From Kiloniella laminariae DSM 19542 (GTDB lineage: Bacteria > Pseudomonadota > Alphaproteobacteria > Kiloniellales > Kiloniellaceae), in assembly GCF_000374005.1 (NCBI RefSeq), contig NZ_KB893139.1, forward strand, positions 1 through 64,000: a DNA stretch of 64,000 nt, given 5' to 3'. Made by a program: the position numbers and the translations under genes. Position 1 is the first letter of the stretch. Each line of letters opens with the position of its first letter. Positions 26,521 through 36,142 of the stretch are shown in pieces. The notes under the pieces were generated by a model. It was not told where the DNA came from. It searched no databases and was given only the letters and a program-made list of their open reading frames with translations.

Positions 26521-27054
26521 ATGATTTCTGGACATATTTTTATGGCGATGAGTCTGGATGGTTTTGTGGCGAGAGAAAATCATGACCTGGACTGGTTGAT
26601 GAAACAAAAGACCGGAGGGGAGGATCTCGGGTACGACACATTTGAAGCCGGGATTGACGGGATTGTGATGGGGAGCGGGTCTTTCCTGAATGTGTTGAGA
26701 TTAGGAGAGTGGCCCTATAAAAAACCGGTTGTTGTGATGAGCCAGTCGCTCAGGGATGATGCTGTCCCTGAAAATATTCAGAGCAAGGTTCGTATCGCCA
26801 GAGGAGGGCCGAAGGCGTTGATGGCATCGCTTGAAAGTGATGGGTGGAAAAGGGTCTATGTCGATGGAGGGCTTCTTGTGCAGTCTTTTATAAGGGAAGG
26901 TCTGATCTCAGATCTGATTATAACTGTCATCCCCATTCTAATTGGAACAGGCCACAGACTTTTTGGTGCCCTTGAGAGAGATATCGATCTTGAATTGACA
27001 GGATCCAGATCTTTTAAATGTGGGTTCGTGCAGAATAGTTACAGGCTGCTGTGA
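26521..27054 (+). CDS. Dihydrofolate reductase-like (RibD C-terminal domain) protein
   Basis: A 177-residue reductase-like protein. The opening ISGHIFMAMSLDGFVARENH matches the RibD_C/DHFR-like family (YyaP/YwjB type). A later GWKRVYVDGGLLVQSFIREG carries the NADPH-binding pattern. ATG 26521 is chosen over GTG 26494 because the GTG lies within the palindrome and adds no conserved sequence. These proteins are seldom true folate enzymes. It is followed directly by a TetR regulator. Confidence 0.82.
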   Translation: MISGHIFMAMSLDGFVARENHDLDWLMKQKTGGEDLGYDTFEAGIDGIVMGSGSFLNVLRLGEWPYKKPVVVMSQSLRDDAVPENIQSKVRIARGGPKALMASLESDGWKRVYVDGGLLVQSFIREGLISDLIITVIPILIGTGHRLFGALERDIDLELTGSRSFKCGFVQNSYRLL

Positions 27055-27057
27055 GTG

Positions 27058-27615
27058 ATGAAAAAAACGGGATCTGCTGGACGGCCTTTTAAAAATATGG
27101 AGAACCTGTCAAAGGATCTTATACTCAGGCATGCCTTGTGCCTTATTGATGAAGGTGGTGCTGATGCTGCTTCCTTTCGGGTTCTTGCCAAAGCCTTGAA
27201 CGTAACGCCTATGGCAGTGTCGCACCATGTTGGCAACCGTAAGAAAATGCTGTCCAGTCTGGTGAAAATGGTTTTCGACGGTGTTGGGGAAAAGCCAGAG
27301 GGTAAGACACCACAAGCAAGACTGCGGATGTTATTGTCGCGCTACTGCGAACAGGTTCTGTTACACCCAAATCTTATTCAGTGTGTGCTCGCAGATCTTT
27401 CCCTGATGGATGAACAGCTGCTGTCCCTTACAGAGCTGATCCGGTTAAACCTCAAGGAAGCTAATCAATCTAATGATGATATTCTTCTAAATCTTCTTAT
27501 TGATTATACACATGGTTTTGCCGTAGCGGCGGCTGCCGCCCCAAAAGAGAGTGTGTTATCTTTGCAGGATTATCTGAAAAGTCTGGACTGGATATTGGAC
27601 CGTCTTGAAGGTTGA
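27058..27615 (+). CDS. TetR-family transcriptional regulator
   Basis: A 185-residue regulator. Its helix-turn-helix lies in GGADAASFRVLAKALNVTPM, then AVSHHVGNRKKML. The C-terminal half (residues 80-185) is a ligand-binding helical domain resembling TetR_C. It starts 3 bases after the DHFR-like stop (a GTG at 27055 is an alternative), so both are one unit. The long palindrome ahead of the pair is its probable operator. Ligand unknown. The 196 bases after it contain no gene. Confidence 0.85.
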   Translation: MKKTGSAGRPFKNMENLSKDLILRHALCLIDEGGADAASFRVLAKALNVTPMAVSHHVGNRKKMLSSLVKMVFDGVGEKPEGKTPQARLRMLLSRYCEQVLLHPNLIQCVLADLSLMDEQLLSLTELIRLNLKEANQSNDDILLNLLIDYTHGFAVAAAAAPKESVLSLQDYLKSLDWILDRLEG

Positions 27616-27811
27616 TGTCGTTTTTACAATCAAAGATCACACTCAATTTGACTTTTAAAAATTTTCGAGAAAATGGTGGAGTAAAAAATTCATACTCTCT
27701 ATGCGATCATGTTTGTATGGCTGGCTCAAATAACCAAAGCGTGGTTTTTTAAGCGCAGTGTTTGGCGATCACCTATAGAGCAAGATCAGGAATTACGCGG
27801 GGGACAGAGCA

Positions 27812-29320
27812 ATGGGACAGATTTCAGAGTTTGTGGTCGGCTTTATGGAGCTGCTGTCGTTTCTCTTTATCACGGCCATTGGTGTCGGGGTGCTGTGGCT
27901 GGTCTTTGCCTATATCAAGGACAAGACCCAGACCGAAAGTACCTTGCGACGCAACTATCCGGTCATTGCCCGCTTTCGTTATCTCTTTGAGCATCTGGGC
28001 GAGTTCTTTCGCCAGTACTTTTTTGCCCTCGACCGCGAGGAAATGCCCTTTAACCGGGCCGAACGTTCCTGGGTTTACCGCGCCGCCAAGAATGTTGATT
28101 CCACTGTGGCCTTTGGTTCGACCCGCGATCTGCGTCCGGCGGGCACGGTCTACTTTGTCAACTGCGCTTTTCCCACCCTGGACGAAGACGCGGTTGAGCC
28201 CGGCCCGGTGGTCATCGGCCCCTATTGCAGGCAACCCTATGAAACCGAAAGCATCTTTAATATCTCGGGCATGAGTTACGGTGCGATCTCTATCCCTGCA
28301 ATCCGGGCGCTTTCTGCTGGTGCAAAAAAGGTGGGGATTTGGATGAACACGGGCGAGGGCGGTCTGTCGCCTTATCACCTCGAAGGCGGGGCCGATATTG
28401 TGTTCCAGATCGGCACAGCCAAGTTTGGTGTGCGCAAACCCGAAGGTGGTTTTGACGAAGCAAAACTGCGCGAGGTTGCCGGACATGAGCAGGTAAAAAT
28501 GTTTGAACTCAAGCTCAGTCAGGGCGCCAAACCGGGCAAGGGCGGGATTCTGCCCGGAGCCAAGGTGACCGAGGAAATCTCTAAAATTCGTGGTGTGCCT
28601 GTTGGTCTTGATGCCATCAGCCCAAACCGCCATCCCGAGGTGCGCAGCGAAGGTGACTTGCTTGATATGCTGGCCTATATCCGAGATATCACTGGCAAGC
28701 CGGTTGGCTTCAAGCTGGTGGTCGGGGCTTATGACTTTTTTGATCTGCTTTGCGTGGAAATCAATAAACGCGGGCCGGAAACTGCCCCGGACTTTATCAC
28801 CATCGACAGCGCTGATGGCGGCACGGGTGCAGCCCCTATGAGCCTGATCGACAATATGGGTATGCCACTGCGTGAAAGCCTGCCGCTGGTGGTCGATACC
28901 CTCAAACGTCATGGCCTGCGCGAGCGGGTCAAGGTCTGTGCCAGTGGCAAGATGATTACCCCTTCGGATGTAGCCTGGGCCTATTGCGCCGGGGCTGATT
29001 TTGTCAATTCCGCACGCGGTTTTATGTTTGCGCTGGGCTGTATCCAGGCCCTGCAGTGTAACAAGAACACCTGCCCGACGGGCATTACCACCCACGACAA
29101 GAAGTTGCAGTTTGGCCTTGATCCTGTTGACAAGGCCCAGCGTGTGGCCTGGTACGCCAAAAACATGCACAAGGAAGTCGGTACTATTGCCCACAGCTGT
29201 GGCGCTGCAGATGTCCGAGGTCTGAAGCGCAAACATGCCCGCGTGGTGATGGACAACGGCCGCAGCATCTCCATGGCCGACCTCTATCCCGAACCAGAAC
29301 TGATCAAGGCGGCGGAGTGA
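27812..29320 (+). CDS. FMN-binding glutamate synthase-like protein
   Basis: A 502-residue protein equal to the FMN domain of glutamate synthase. An N-terminal hydrophobic segment (FLFITAIGVGVLWLVFAYI) suggests membrane attachment. The barrel contains FNISGMSYGAISIPAIRAL, GEGGLSPYHL, TIDSADGGTGAAPMSLIDN and a 3Fe-4S cysteine cluster, CIQALQCNKNTCPTGI. No glutaminase domain or small subunit is adjacent, so classical glutamate synthase activity is unproven. The role of such stand-alone proteins is unclear. It is a single-gene unit. Confidence 0.85.
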   Translation: MGQISEFVVGFMELLSFLFITAIGVGVLWLVFAYIKDKTQTESTLRRNYPVIARFRYLFEHLGEFFRQYFFALDREEMPFNRAERSWVYRAAKNVDSTVAFGSTRDLRPAGTVYFVNCAFPTLDEDAVEPGPVVIGPYCRQPYETESIFNISGMSYGAISIPAIRALSAGAKKVGIWMNTGEGGLSPYHLEGGADIVFQIGTAKFGVRKPEGGFDEAKLREVAGHEQVKMFELKLSQGAKPGKGGILPGAKVTEEISKIRGVPVGLDAISPNRHPEVRSEGDLLDMLAYIRDITGKPVGFKLVVGAYDFFDLLCVEINKRGPETAPDFITIDSADGGTGAAPMSLIDNMGMPLRESLPLVVDTLKRHGLRERVKVCASGKMITPSDVAWAYCAGADFVNSARGFMFALGCIQALQCNKNTCPTGITTHDKKLQFGLDPVDKAQRVAWYAKNMHKEVGTIAHSCGAADVRGLKRKHARVVMDNGRSISMADLYPEPELIKAAE

Positions 29321-29520
29321 CGGTTAGAAACGCGATTTGGCAGGCCCGGCTTGGGGCATGGGAAGTGGGTATTCGAGAAGATTGTGTCTGACTTGGTGGA
29401 TTACAAAATCAAGGCTCGTTTCACTTCCCGGGATTTCTCAACAATTTCGTGGTCGCCCGAGTAAGGCAATGTATTGAACCGGGTGTGAATACCCAATAAT
29501 TGAATGGCAAGGGGTGAGGG

Positions 29521-30720
29521 TTACTGCCCTTCATTAGCGCTTTGGAAAAGGGGGTTATCCCTTTCGGGGTAAACTTGGAATAAGGACCTTTTGACAGAAA
29601 AAAGATCCTGTGATTCTGGATCGAACAAAAAATAAGTTGAAGTATTGAATTTATTTGGTTTGATTAACTGACCATTAACAAGAAAATCTTTGTCTGAATA
29701 TTTCATCCAAGAGCTGTCATTTCTTTTTTGACCATCAGGTTCCTTCCGGAAAACAAGGCGATCCCAAGTATTATTATTTGAAACGGTTATGACACCATCT
29801 TCAGGTAATAATTGAACGATTAAATCTTGCTCACTTAAGTCGACACCAAAACCAAGAACTGGAGTATTTTTATTCAAGCTTTGAGAACTTACGCCGTGCC
29901 CTCCATAACCCGTTGCTAATTCACGAGAATAGCCAAGATCGCGAAACATTTTATCAATAAGGTATATTGGTGAGTTTTGATTTAATTCAGGTCGATGCGC
30001 AACACGTTGAGGGCTGTTGTAACTATCAAGCTCTGCATCAATTAGCGTATTATAGCCGCGCCATTTCTTTTCTGTTAGAACTTGAGCATAAAAAGCCACA
30101 AAGAGCACCTTCTTGTGTTTATTTGGTGGTTTAATTCCAGTGAACCAAACAAAATCATCTGGTTTTGAAGGTTTTTCGATCGGTTTATAGAAGGGAAATC
30201 CACTATCAGAAAGCAACTCACTGTGGATTTTTATATTTTTAATGCGTCGGTTCGGGTGTGTGAAGGATTTCCGGTCGATATAATATTCTAAAGTTTCAAT
30301 TGGGCTATAACTTGGAGTCCAGCCAATACGCGGAACATAGTCTGGGGCATTTTGACGTGCACGAATTTGTGTCTTGCCCTCTGTATCCAGAAATTCCTCA
30401 CGATCACATTCATAAGGGGTCCACATCATCACGGCACTTTGATCGGGCAAGCGTTCACCAAATGCCAAGGGATAAGGGCGGTATTCGGTATAAGCGCGCT
30501 TGAATAAGGTTTCCAACCCCGCATTGCCCAAGGCTACAGTTTCACAGGTAATCACTCGCTCCATATGTACGGGTTGATCATTGACGACCATGTCGACAGT
30601 AACTCGGACATAGAAGGTTGGTTCATGCTCGCCACGTTGCAACCACATGGTGAGGAGGATCAGCGCAATCGGTGTGGCAACTATAATGCCTATTATGGTG
30701 AGAACTATTCTCCCGAGCAT
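29521..30720 (-). CDS. Uncharacterised membrane-anchored protein
   Basis: A 399-residue protein with one N-terminal membrane segment (IVLTIIGIIVATPIALILLT). The remainder is predicted outside the cytoplasm. It has few cysteines and many Tyr, Asn and Lys residues (NKHKKVLFVAFYAQVLTEKK). No family is recognised. Its base composition is visibly more AT-rich than its neighbours, which suggests recent acquisition or relaxed selection. The flanking gaps (29321-29520 and 30721-30832) contain no other gene. Confidence 0.72.
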   Translation of the reverse strand: MLGRIVLTIIGIIVATPIALILLTMWLQRGEHEPTFYVRVTVDMVVNDQPVHMERVITCETVALGNAGLETLFKRAYTEYRPYPLAFGERLPDQSAVMMWTPYECDREEFLDTEGKTQIRARQNAPDYVPRIGWTPSYSPIETLEYYIDRKSFTHPNRRIKNIKIHSELLSDSGFPFYKPIEKPSKPDDFVWFTGIKPPNKHKKVLFVAFYAQVLTEKKWRGYNTLIDAELDSYNSPQRVAHRPELNQNSPIYLIDKMFRDLGYSRELATGYGGHGVSSQSLNKNTPVLGFGVDLSEQDLIVQLLPEDGVITVSNNNTWDRLVFRKEPDGQKRNDSSWMKYSDKDFLVNGQLIKPNKFNTSTYFLFDPESQDLFSVKRSLFQVYPERDNPLFQSANEGQ

Positions 30721-30832
30721 GATCGCGAAGCCTCGTGATTGCGTTCCTCTTTGTACTAGAGGATTAAAGGACTGTTTTGTACAACCGGAACGGTTAATTT
30801 TTCAGAAATAATAGGCTAACGTTCTTAAACAA

Positions 30833-30861
30833 AAAAGGCGCCGGAAAATCCGACGCCTTTT
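30833..30861 (-). terminator. Intrinsic terminator of the dimethylglycine dehydrogenase gene
   Basis: AAAAGGCGCCGGA pairs with TCCGACGCCTTTT with one mismatch and a 3-base loop, followed on the reverse strand by further T residues. It lies 37 bases beyond the stop of the flavoprotein gene. Confidence 0.85.
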
Positions 30862-30897
30862 GATTTGTTACTCTCAGCGAGTACGCGGTTGCCGGGA

Positions 30898-33417
30898 TTA
30901 TTCGACAGCGCGGAGCTTTTTGTTTTCGGGATCGTAGGGTGATTCCTCGATAACAGTTGCTTTGTAGAGATCGCCGAGGATGTAGATTTCCAGCTCGGTG
31001 CCGATGTCGGCCAGATCCGGACGGACCATCGCCAGGGCGAGGGACTTGCCGGTACGCCAGCCGTAGCCACCAGAGGTCACACGACCAACCATCTCGCCAT
31101 TGAGATAGATCGGCTCGGAACCGCGGGCGTCGACGTCCTTGATACCGTGAACTTCCATGGTGACGAACTGGTTTGCAAAACCGCGTTCTTTCCAGGCAGC
31201 CAGAGCCGCTTTCCCGATGAAGTCTTCTTCCTTGTCCAGGCGGACAAAGCGGTCGAGACCGGTTTCAAGAGCAGCGTACTCGATCGACATTTCGGTCGGG
31301 ATCAGACGATAGGACTTTTCCAGACGCATGGAATCCATGGCGCGAATACCGAACGGCTTGATCCCAAATTCTTCACCAGCTTCCATCAGAACATCAAAGA
31401 GATAGTTCTGCATTTCGATCGGGTGATGCAATTCCCAGCCGTATTCACCAACGAAGTTAACACGGGCGGCCGTAACCGGAGCAATACCGACAGAAATCTG
31501 CTGCGCAGTCAGCCACGGGAAAGCCTGGTTGGAGAAATCGGCGTCAGACAGTTTTTCCATCAGCAGACGGGATTTTGGTCCGGCGATAACAAACACGCCC
31601 TGCTGGGTGGTGATTTTCTGCAGATCAACAGAGCCGTCAGTTGGCTTCAGCTTGGTCAGATAATCCCAGTCGTGACGTTCCTGAGCACCCGCGGAAACCA
31701 GATAGTAGCTCTGCTTGCCAGTTTTCAGGATGGTGAATTCCGCGCGGACACCGCCGTGCAGGGTCAGCATGTGGGTCAGTGCCATACGGCCGATCTTTTT
31801 CGGGATCTTGTTGGCCACCAGGCTTTCCAGCCAGGCTTCGGCACCACGGCCCTGAACGATGAACTTGGAGAAGGCGGACATGTCGAGCAGACCGACGTTC
31901 TCTTCAACGTTTTTACATTCCTGACCTACGAACTCGAAGTAGTTGGAACGACGGAAGGACCATTTTTCCACAGGCAGCTTGCCGGGTTCGGCAGGAGCGT
32001 GGTTTTCACGGGTGATGGTGTCGTCCTGGTTGAGCTGTTCTGCGGTCAGGCCATAGCCTTCCGGAGCAAACCAGTTTGGACGTTCCCAGCCATAGATTGT
32101 GCCCATGACAGCGCCGCGCTCTTTCATGCGGTCATAACAGGGCGAACGTTTCAGGCCACGCGCTGCAGGACGGGATTCGTCCGGGAAGTGCGGGGTAAAG
32201 ACGTTGGAATAGGCTTCTTCGTTTTTAACCTTGAGGAAGCCACGGCTTGCGTAAGGGCCAAAACGGCGGGGATCAACACCGGACATGTCGATGGTCGGTT
32301 CACCGTCGACGATCCATTCTGCTAGCTGCCAGCCTGCACCACCGGTCGCGGTGATACCGAAAGAGTGACCTTCGTTGAGCCAGAAGTTTTTCAGACCCCA
32401 AGCCGGGCCGATGATCGGGGAGCCATCAGGAGTGTAGGCAATCGCGCCGTTGTAGACTTCCTTGATACCGACCTCAGCAAAGGCAGGAACACGGGTGAAA
32501 GCGGTCTCGATGTAAGGCATAAGGCGTTCGAGTTCTTCGTTGAACAGCTCATACTTCGCATCTTTGGCCGGGCCATCAACATAACAGCACGGCGCGCCAA
32601 CTTCGTAAGGGCCGAGCAGCAGGCCGCCGGCTTCTTCACGCATGTACCAGGAGGAATCAGACTCGCGCAGAACGCCCATTTCAGGCAGACCAGCCGCGTG
32701 ACGGGCTTTGATTTCCGGGTGAGCTTCGGTCACGATGAACTGGTGCTCGACCGGAATAACCGGAATGTCGAGGCCAACCATGGCACCGGTCTGGCGGGCA
32801 AAGTTACCCGTACAGGAAATGACGTGCTCACAGGTGATGTCGCCTTTATCGGTCTGGACCAGCCAGCTGTCATCGTCCTGTTGTTCCATACCGATGACCG
32901 CAGTGTGCTGGTGGATCTCGGCACCGAGGTTACGCGCACCTTTGGCCAGGGCCTGGGTCAGTTCAGCAGGCTGAACGTAGCCGTCGTCCATGTGCTGGAT
33001 CGCGCCAAGGATGCCGTCAGTGTTACAAAGCGGCCAGATCTCTTTCAGTTCTTCCACTGAAAGCCAGCGCACGTTCACACCAAGGGTTTTGGCAACGCCG
33101 ACATAGTAGCGATACTCGTCCATACGGTCCTGGGTACGGGCCAGACGGATGTTGCTGACCTGTTTCAGGCCGGAGTGCAGACCGGTTTCGGCTTCGAGCG
33201 AAGCATAAAGATCAACCGAGTACTGGTGGATTTTACCAACAGAGTAGCTCATGTTGAACAGGGGAAGCAGACCGGCGGCGTGCCAGGTGGAACCGGAGGT
33301 GAGATCGTGACGCTCGAGAAGCGCAACGTCTGACCAACCTTTTTTCGCCAAGTGGTACAGGGTACCTACGCCGACAGCACCACCACCGATAACCACGGCT
33401 TTGTAGTGAGATTTCAT
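30898..33417 (-). CDS. Dimethylglycine/sarcosine dehydrogenase-family flavoprotein
   Basis: An 839-residue two-part enzyme. The N-terminal FAD domain has VVIGGGAVGVGTLYHLAKKG and the SGSTWHAAGLLP segment where related enzymes attach FAD to His. From about residue 440 it has the aminomethyltransferase (GcvT-like) folate domain, with EYGWELHHPIEMQNYLFDV and a final barrel (GGYGWRTGKSLALAMV). It oxidatively demethylates N-methylglycines and passes formaldehyde to tetrahydrofolate. Dimethylglycine is the likely substrate given the Bmt and MttB-like genes; sarcosine cannot be excluded. GGAG precedes the ATG. Confidence 0.88.
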   Translation of the reverse strand: MKSHYKAVVIGGGAVGVGTLYHLAKKGWSDVALLERHDLTSGSTWHAAGLLPLFNMSYSVGKIHQYSVDLYASLEAETGLHSGLKQVSNIRLARTQDRMDEYRYYVGVAKTLGVNVRWLSVEELKEIWPLCNTDGILGAIQHMDDGYVQPAELTQALAKGARNLGAEIHQHTAVIGMEQQDDDSWLVQTDKGDITCEHVISCTGNFARQTGAMVGLDIPVIPVEHQFIVTEAHPEIKARHAAGLPEMGVLRESDSSWYMREEAGGLLLGPYEVGAPCCYVDGPAKDAKYELFNEELERLMPYIETAFTRVPAFAEVGIKEVYNGAIAYTPDGSPIIGPAWGLKNFWLNEGHSFGITATGGAGWQLAEWIVDGEPTIDMSGVDPRRFGPYASRGFLKVKNEEAYSNVFTPHFPDESRPAARGLKRSPCYDRMKERGAVMGTIYGWERPNWFAPEGYGLTAEQLNQDDTITRENHAPAEPGKLPVEKWSFRRSNYFEFVGQECKNVEENVGLLDMSAFSKFIVQGRGAEAWLESLVANKIPKKIGRMALTHMLTLHGGVRAEFTILKTGKQSYYLVSAGAQERHDWDYLTKLKPTDGSVDLQKITTQQGVFVIAGPKSRLLMEKLSDADFSNQAFPWLTAQQISVGIAPVTAARVNFVGEYGWELHHPIEMQNYLFDVLMEAGEEFGIKPFGIRAMDSMRLEKSYRLIPTEMSIEYAALETGLDRFVRLDKEEDFIGKAALAAWKERGFANQFVTMEVHGIKDVDARGSEPIYLNGEMVGRVTSGGYGWRTGKSLALAMVRPDLADIGTELEIYILGDLYKATVIEESPYDPENKKLRAVE

Positions 33418-34144
33418 CGCCTGACTCCAAGTTTAATGCGACTAACGTGTCTTAACACAACACGCGTTCCAGATTGTTTCATTGTGCTTCTGATGACGGG
33501 TAGTGGAAAATCGATCAGCCCTGGTGACCTTGTGGTCGGCAGCTGTTCAATACAACAGACCCTTGTCAGAAGTACGCGCCATGATGATGGAGAACAGGTC
33601 TGTAAACGTCCTATCGGTTTGCGTCATCAGCATTGCATATTACGACACGAATGATTTTTTGCGACATTTTTTCCATTCTCATCCTGCTCGGATTGGGAAC
33701 CGTATACTTGCTGGGACAGTCAACAACCGGGCGGGACGAAGGGTGTATTCGCGGATGATGCGGCAACAGAATGGTAGTACCAGATGGCTGAAATAGAAGT
33801 CATTTTGGAATTGGTTCGCTGAAGTTTGCCGGGGACGAGTACAAACTTTTTTCTGATCTGCCTCTTTGTCCTTTTGCGGAATAAAAGTGAAAAAATATGT
33901 CTCCTGCAGCAAAGCGACTCGTTTCTTTAAAACCTGCTCTTTCCGGACGAGAGGAAAGTTTCGTACAAAAAAACGTCAAAATCTGTTTTAATGATACGCA
34001 ACAAGCCAACGGTCAGTGGTTTTTTTTCCCAGGAAACAGCCAGTTTCTCCCGCTTGCCGCTTTTGGTTTTCAGACTGTCGCAAACTCGACAGAGAGGAAA
34101 CGGTCCGGGGGGAATATTTCGAAGAGTCTATGGGAGGGCTTTTT
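33418..34144. other. 727-base intergenic region between divergent betaine genes
   Basis: No convincing gene was seen. The region must hold the divergent promoters of the flavoprotein and MttB-like genes. AT-rich patches around 33640-33670 and 33960-34000 are plausible promoter areas. Binding of the GbdR-like regulator here is an inference only. The frame of the MttB-like gene is open upstream to 34016 but lacks protein-like character there. Confidence 0.5.
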
Positions 34145-35719
34145 ATGAGTGATAGTGATACAGAACAACAGGCTGGTCGTGCCGGTCGCGCTGGCCGTGG
34201 TCGTAGTGGCGGGGGAGCGGCGTCACGTCGTGCTGCCCGCTCTGGCGGTTCATCGGCACAGCTGAAGTTCATTACCCGCAAGATTCCTTATTTCGAAACG
34301 CTGAACGAAGAAGCGCTTGAAATTATCGAGGAAAATGCGGAAATCATCCTTGAGGAAATCGGGATCGAGTTTAGGGATGATGCCGAAGCGCTCCAGATTC
34401 TGAAAGATAACGGGTGTGATGTTCAGGGGGAGCGCGTTCGCTTTCCCCGTGGATTGGCGCGTCAGTGGTGCAAACATGCGCCGAGCCAGTTTACCCAACA
34501 CGCCCGCAATAGTGAACGCAGTGTCATCATCGGCGGGAACAATACGGTTTTTGCTCCGGTCTATGGTCCTCCCTTTGTCCGGGATTATGATGGTGGGCGC
34601 CGCTATGCCACGATTGAGGATTTCCGCAATTTTGTGAAGCTGGCCTATGCAATGCCAGCACTGCATCACTCGGGCGGAACTGTCTGTGAACCGGTCGACA
34701 TTCCGGTGAACAAGCGTCACCTCGACATGCTCTATTCGCACATCCGTTATTCGGACAAACCCTATATGGGTTCTGTCACGGCGCCGGAACGTGCGGAAGA
34801 TTCCATTGCCATGTCCAAACTGGTTTTTGGCGACGAGTTTGTTGAAAACAACACGGTGATGATCAGCCTGATCAACGCCAACTCGCCGATGACTTTTGAC
34901 GATACCATGCTTGGAGCGTTGAAAGTTTATGCGCGTAACATGCAGGCCTGTATCATTACGCCGTTTATTCTGTCCGGTGCCATGGCGCCTGTGACACCTG
35001 CTGGTGTTATGGCCCAGACGCTGGCCGAAGCCATGGCCGGGATTGCTTTCGCCCAGATGGTCCGCAAGGGCGCGCCTGTTGTACTCGGCTCTTTTGCCAG
35101 CTCGATTTCCATGCAGTCCGGGGCGCCGACCTTTGGTACGCCTGAACCTGCGCTGGTCCTCTATGGCATGGCACAGCTGGCCCGTCGTCTGGGGCTGCCG
35201 TTCCGTTCCGGCGGATCGCTCTGTGGGTCCAAGACGCCGGATGCACAGGCCGCCTATGAATCTGCCAACACCATTATCCCGACAGCACTAGCCGGGGTTA
35301 ACTTTACCCTGCACGCCGCTGGCTGGCTCGAAGGAGGACTGATTTCCTCCTATGAGAAACTGGTGATGGATGCGGATCAGCTCGGCATGATGCAGCGGAT
35401 GCTGGATGGCTATGACATGACTGAAAACGGTCAGGCGATGAGCGCGATCCGCGAAGTTGGTCCGGGCAGCCATTTCCTTGGCTGTGCCCATACCCAGGCC
35501 AACTTTGAAACAGCATTCTTCCGGTCGACCATTGCCGATAATAACTCTTTTGAGCAGTGGGAATCCGAAGGCTCCAAAGATGCCTATCAGCGGGCAAGTG
35601 GGCTGGTGAAGAAGATTCTGGAAGAGTATGTGGCACCGGAGCTTGATCCGGCGATTGATGAGGCAGTACTGGAGTTTATTGCCAATAAAAAAACATCCAT
35701 GCCGGATGCTTTCACTTAA
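34145..35719 (+). CDS. MttB-family (non-pyrrolysine) methylamine methyltransferase homologue
   Basis: A 524-residue protein of the trimethylamine methyltransferase family with no in-frame amber codon, so it lacks pyrrolysine. Non-Pyl members include glycine betaine methyltransferase (MtgB). The N-terminal 35 residues are rich in Arg and Gly (GRAGRAGRGRSGGG); the barrel begins near FETLNEEALEIIEENAEIIL. ATG 34145 is chosen because GGGAGG at 34132-34137 is 7 bases upstream. It is divergent from the DMGDH-type gene and precedes a GbdR-like regulator, which favours betaine demethylation. The corrinoid partner protein is not in the window. Confidence 0.85.
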   Translation: MSDSDTEQQAGRAGRAGRGRSGGGAASRRAARSGGSSAQLKFITRKIPYFETLNEEALEIIEENAEIILEEIGIEFRDDAEALQILKDNGCDVQGERVRFPRGLARQWCKHAPSQFTQHARNSERSVIIGGNNTVFAPVYGPPFVRDYDGGRRYATIEDFRNFVKLAYAMPALHHSGGTVCEPVDIPVNKRHLDMLYSHIRYSDKPYMGSVTAPERAEDSIAMSKLVFGDEFVENNTVMISLINANSPMTFDDTMLGALKVYARNMQACIITPFILSGAMAPVTPAGVMAQTLAEAMAGIAFAQMVRKGAPVVLGSFASSISMQSGAPTFGTPEPALVLYGMAQLARRLGLPFRSGGSLCGSKTPDAQAAYESANTIIPTALAGVNFTLHAAGWLEGGLISSYEKLVMDADQLGMMQRMLDGYDMTENGQAMSAIREVGPGSHFLGCAHTQANFETAFFRSTIADNNSFEQWESEGSKDAYQRASGLVKKILEEYVAPELDPAIDEAVLEFIANKKTSMPDAFT

Positions 35720-35787
35720 GATCGACCAGTAAAAAGATTATGTCGCTGGATAGATATTGAAAAATAACAGCGATTAATCGACTTAAC

Positions 35788-35816
35788 AAAAGAGGCAGCC
35801 GGGTGCTGCCTCTTTT
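35788..35816 (+). terminator. Intrinsic terminator of the MttB-like gene
   Basis: AAAAGAGGCAGC pairs exactly with GCTGCCTCTTTT around a 5-base loop and is followed by more T residues. Confidence 0.92.
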
Positions 35817-36142
35817 TTATTGAAAAAACCGCGTGAAAGTATGATGACGCGGCTTGTCGACCTCTATTCTTTCTGATATCTGGCGTCTTAACAGTAAAAA
35901 CGAAATAACGATTAACTGTTCTGAATGCGTCATTTCTGGTGAAGGAAGCCGAAAGTTGTTATGCTTCTGTGTTTCTGGTGTTTTGTTTCCGGGTTCTTCG
36001 CGACCAGAGCAACATCAGGTCACGGAACAGCTGCTTCTGTTCCTTTTCTGGAGACAGGTCCGCAAGGAAAGCCTTCGTTAAGGCCTTTGCGTCAAGATCA
36101 GTTAATGGGTTTTAAAATACACACGTGTCAGGTGAGCATAAA
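35817..36142. other. Gene-free stretch upstream of the AraC-type regulator
   Basis: About 325 bases without a credible gene. It should carry the promoter of the GATase1/AraC regulator that starts at 36143. No clear operator or repeat was found by eye. Confidence 0.5.

Noticed and set aside
27824-29236. 470-codon reverse open frame
   Set aside because: It is antisense to the glutamate synthase-like gene, whose motifs are clear; long shadow frames arise easily in GC-rich genes.
31147-32325. 392-codon forward open frame
   Set aside because: It lies antisense inside the dimethylglycine dehydrogenase gene and its translation shows no family features.
33503-33796. 97-codon open frame in the gap between the betaine genes
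   Set aside because: No ribosome-binding site and a non-protein-like translation; more likely control DNA.
34145-35719. Pyrrolysine-containing trimethylamine methyltransferase
   Set aside because: No in-frame amber codon occurs in the gene, so it belongs to the non-pyrrolysine group.
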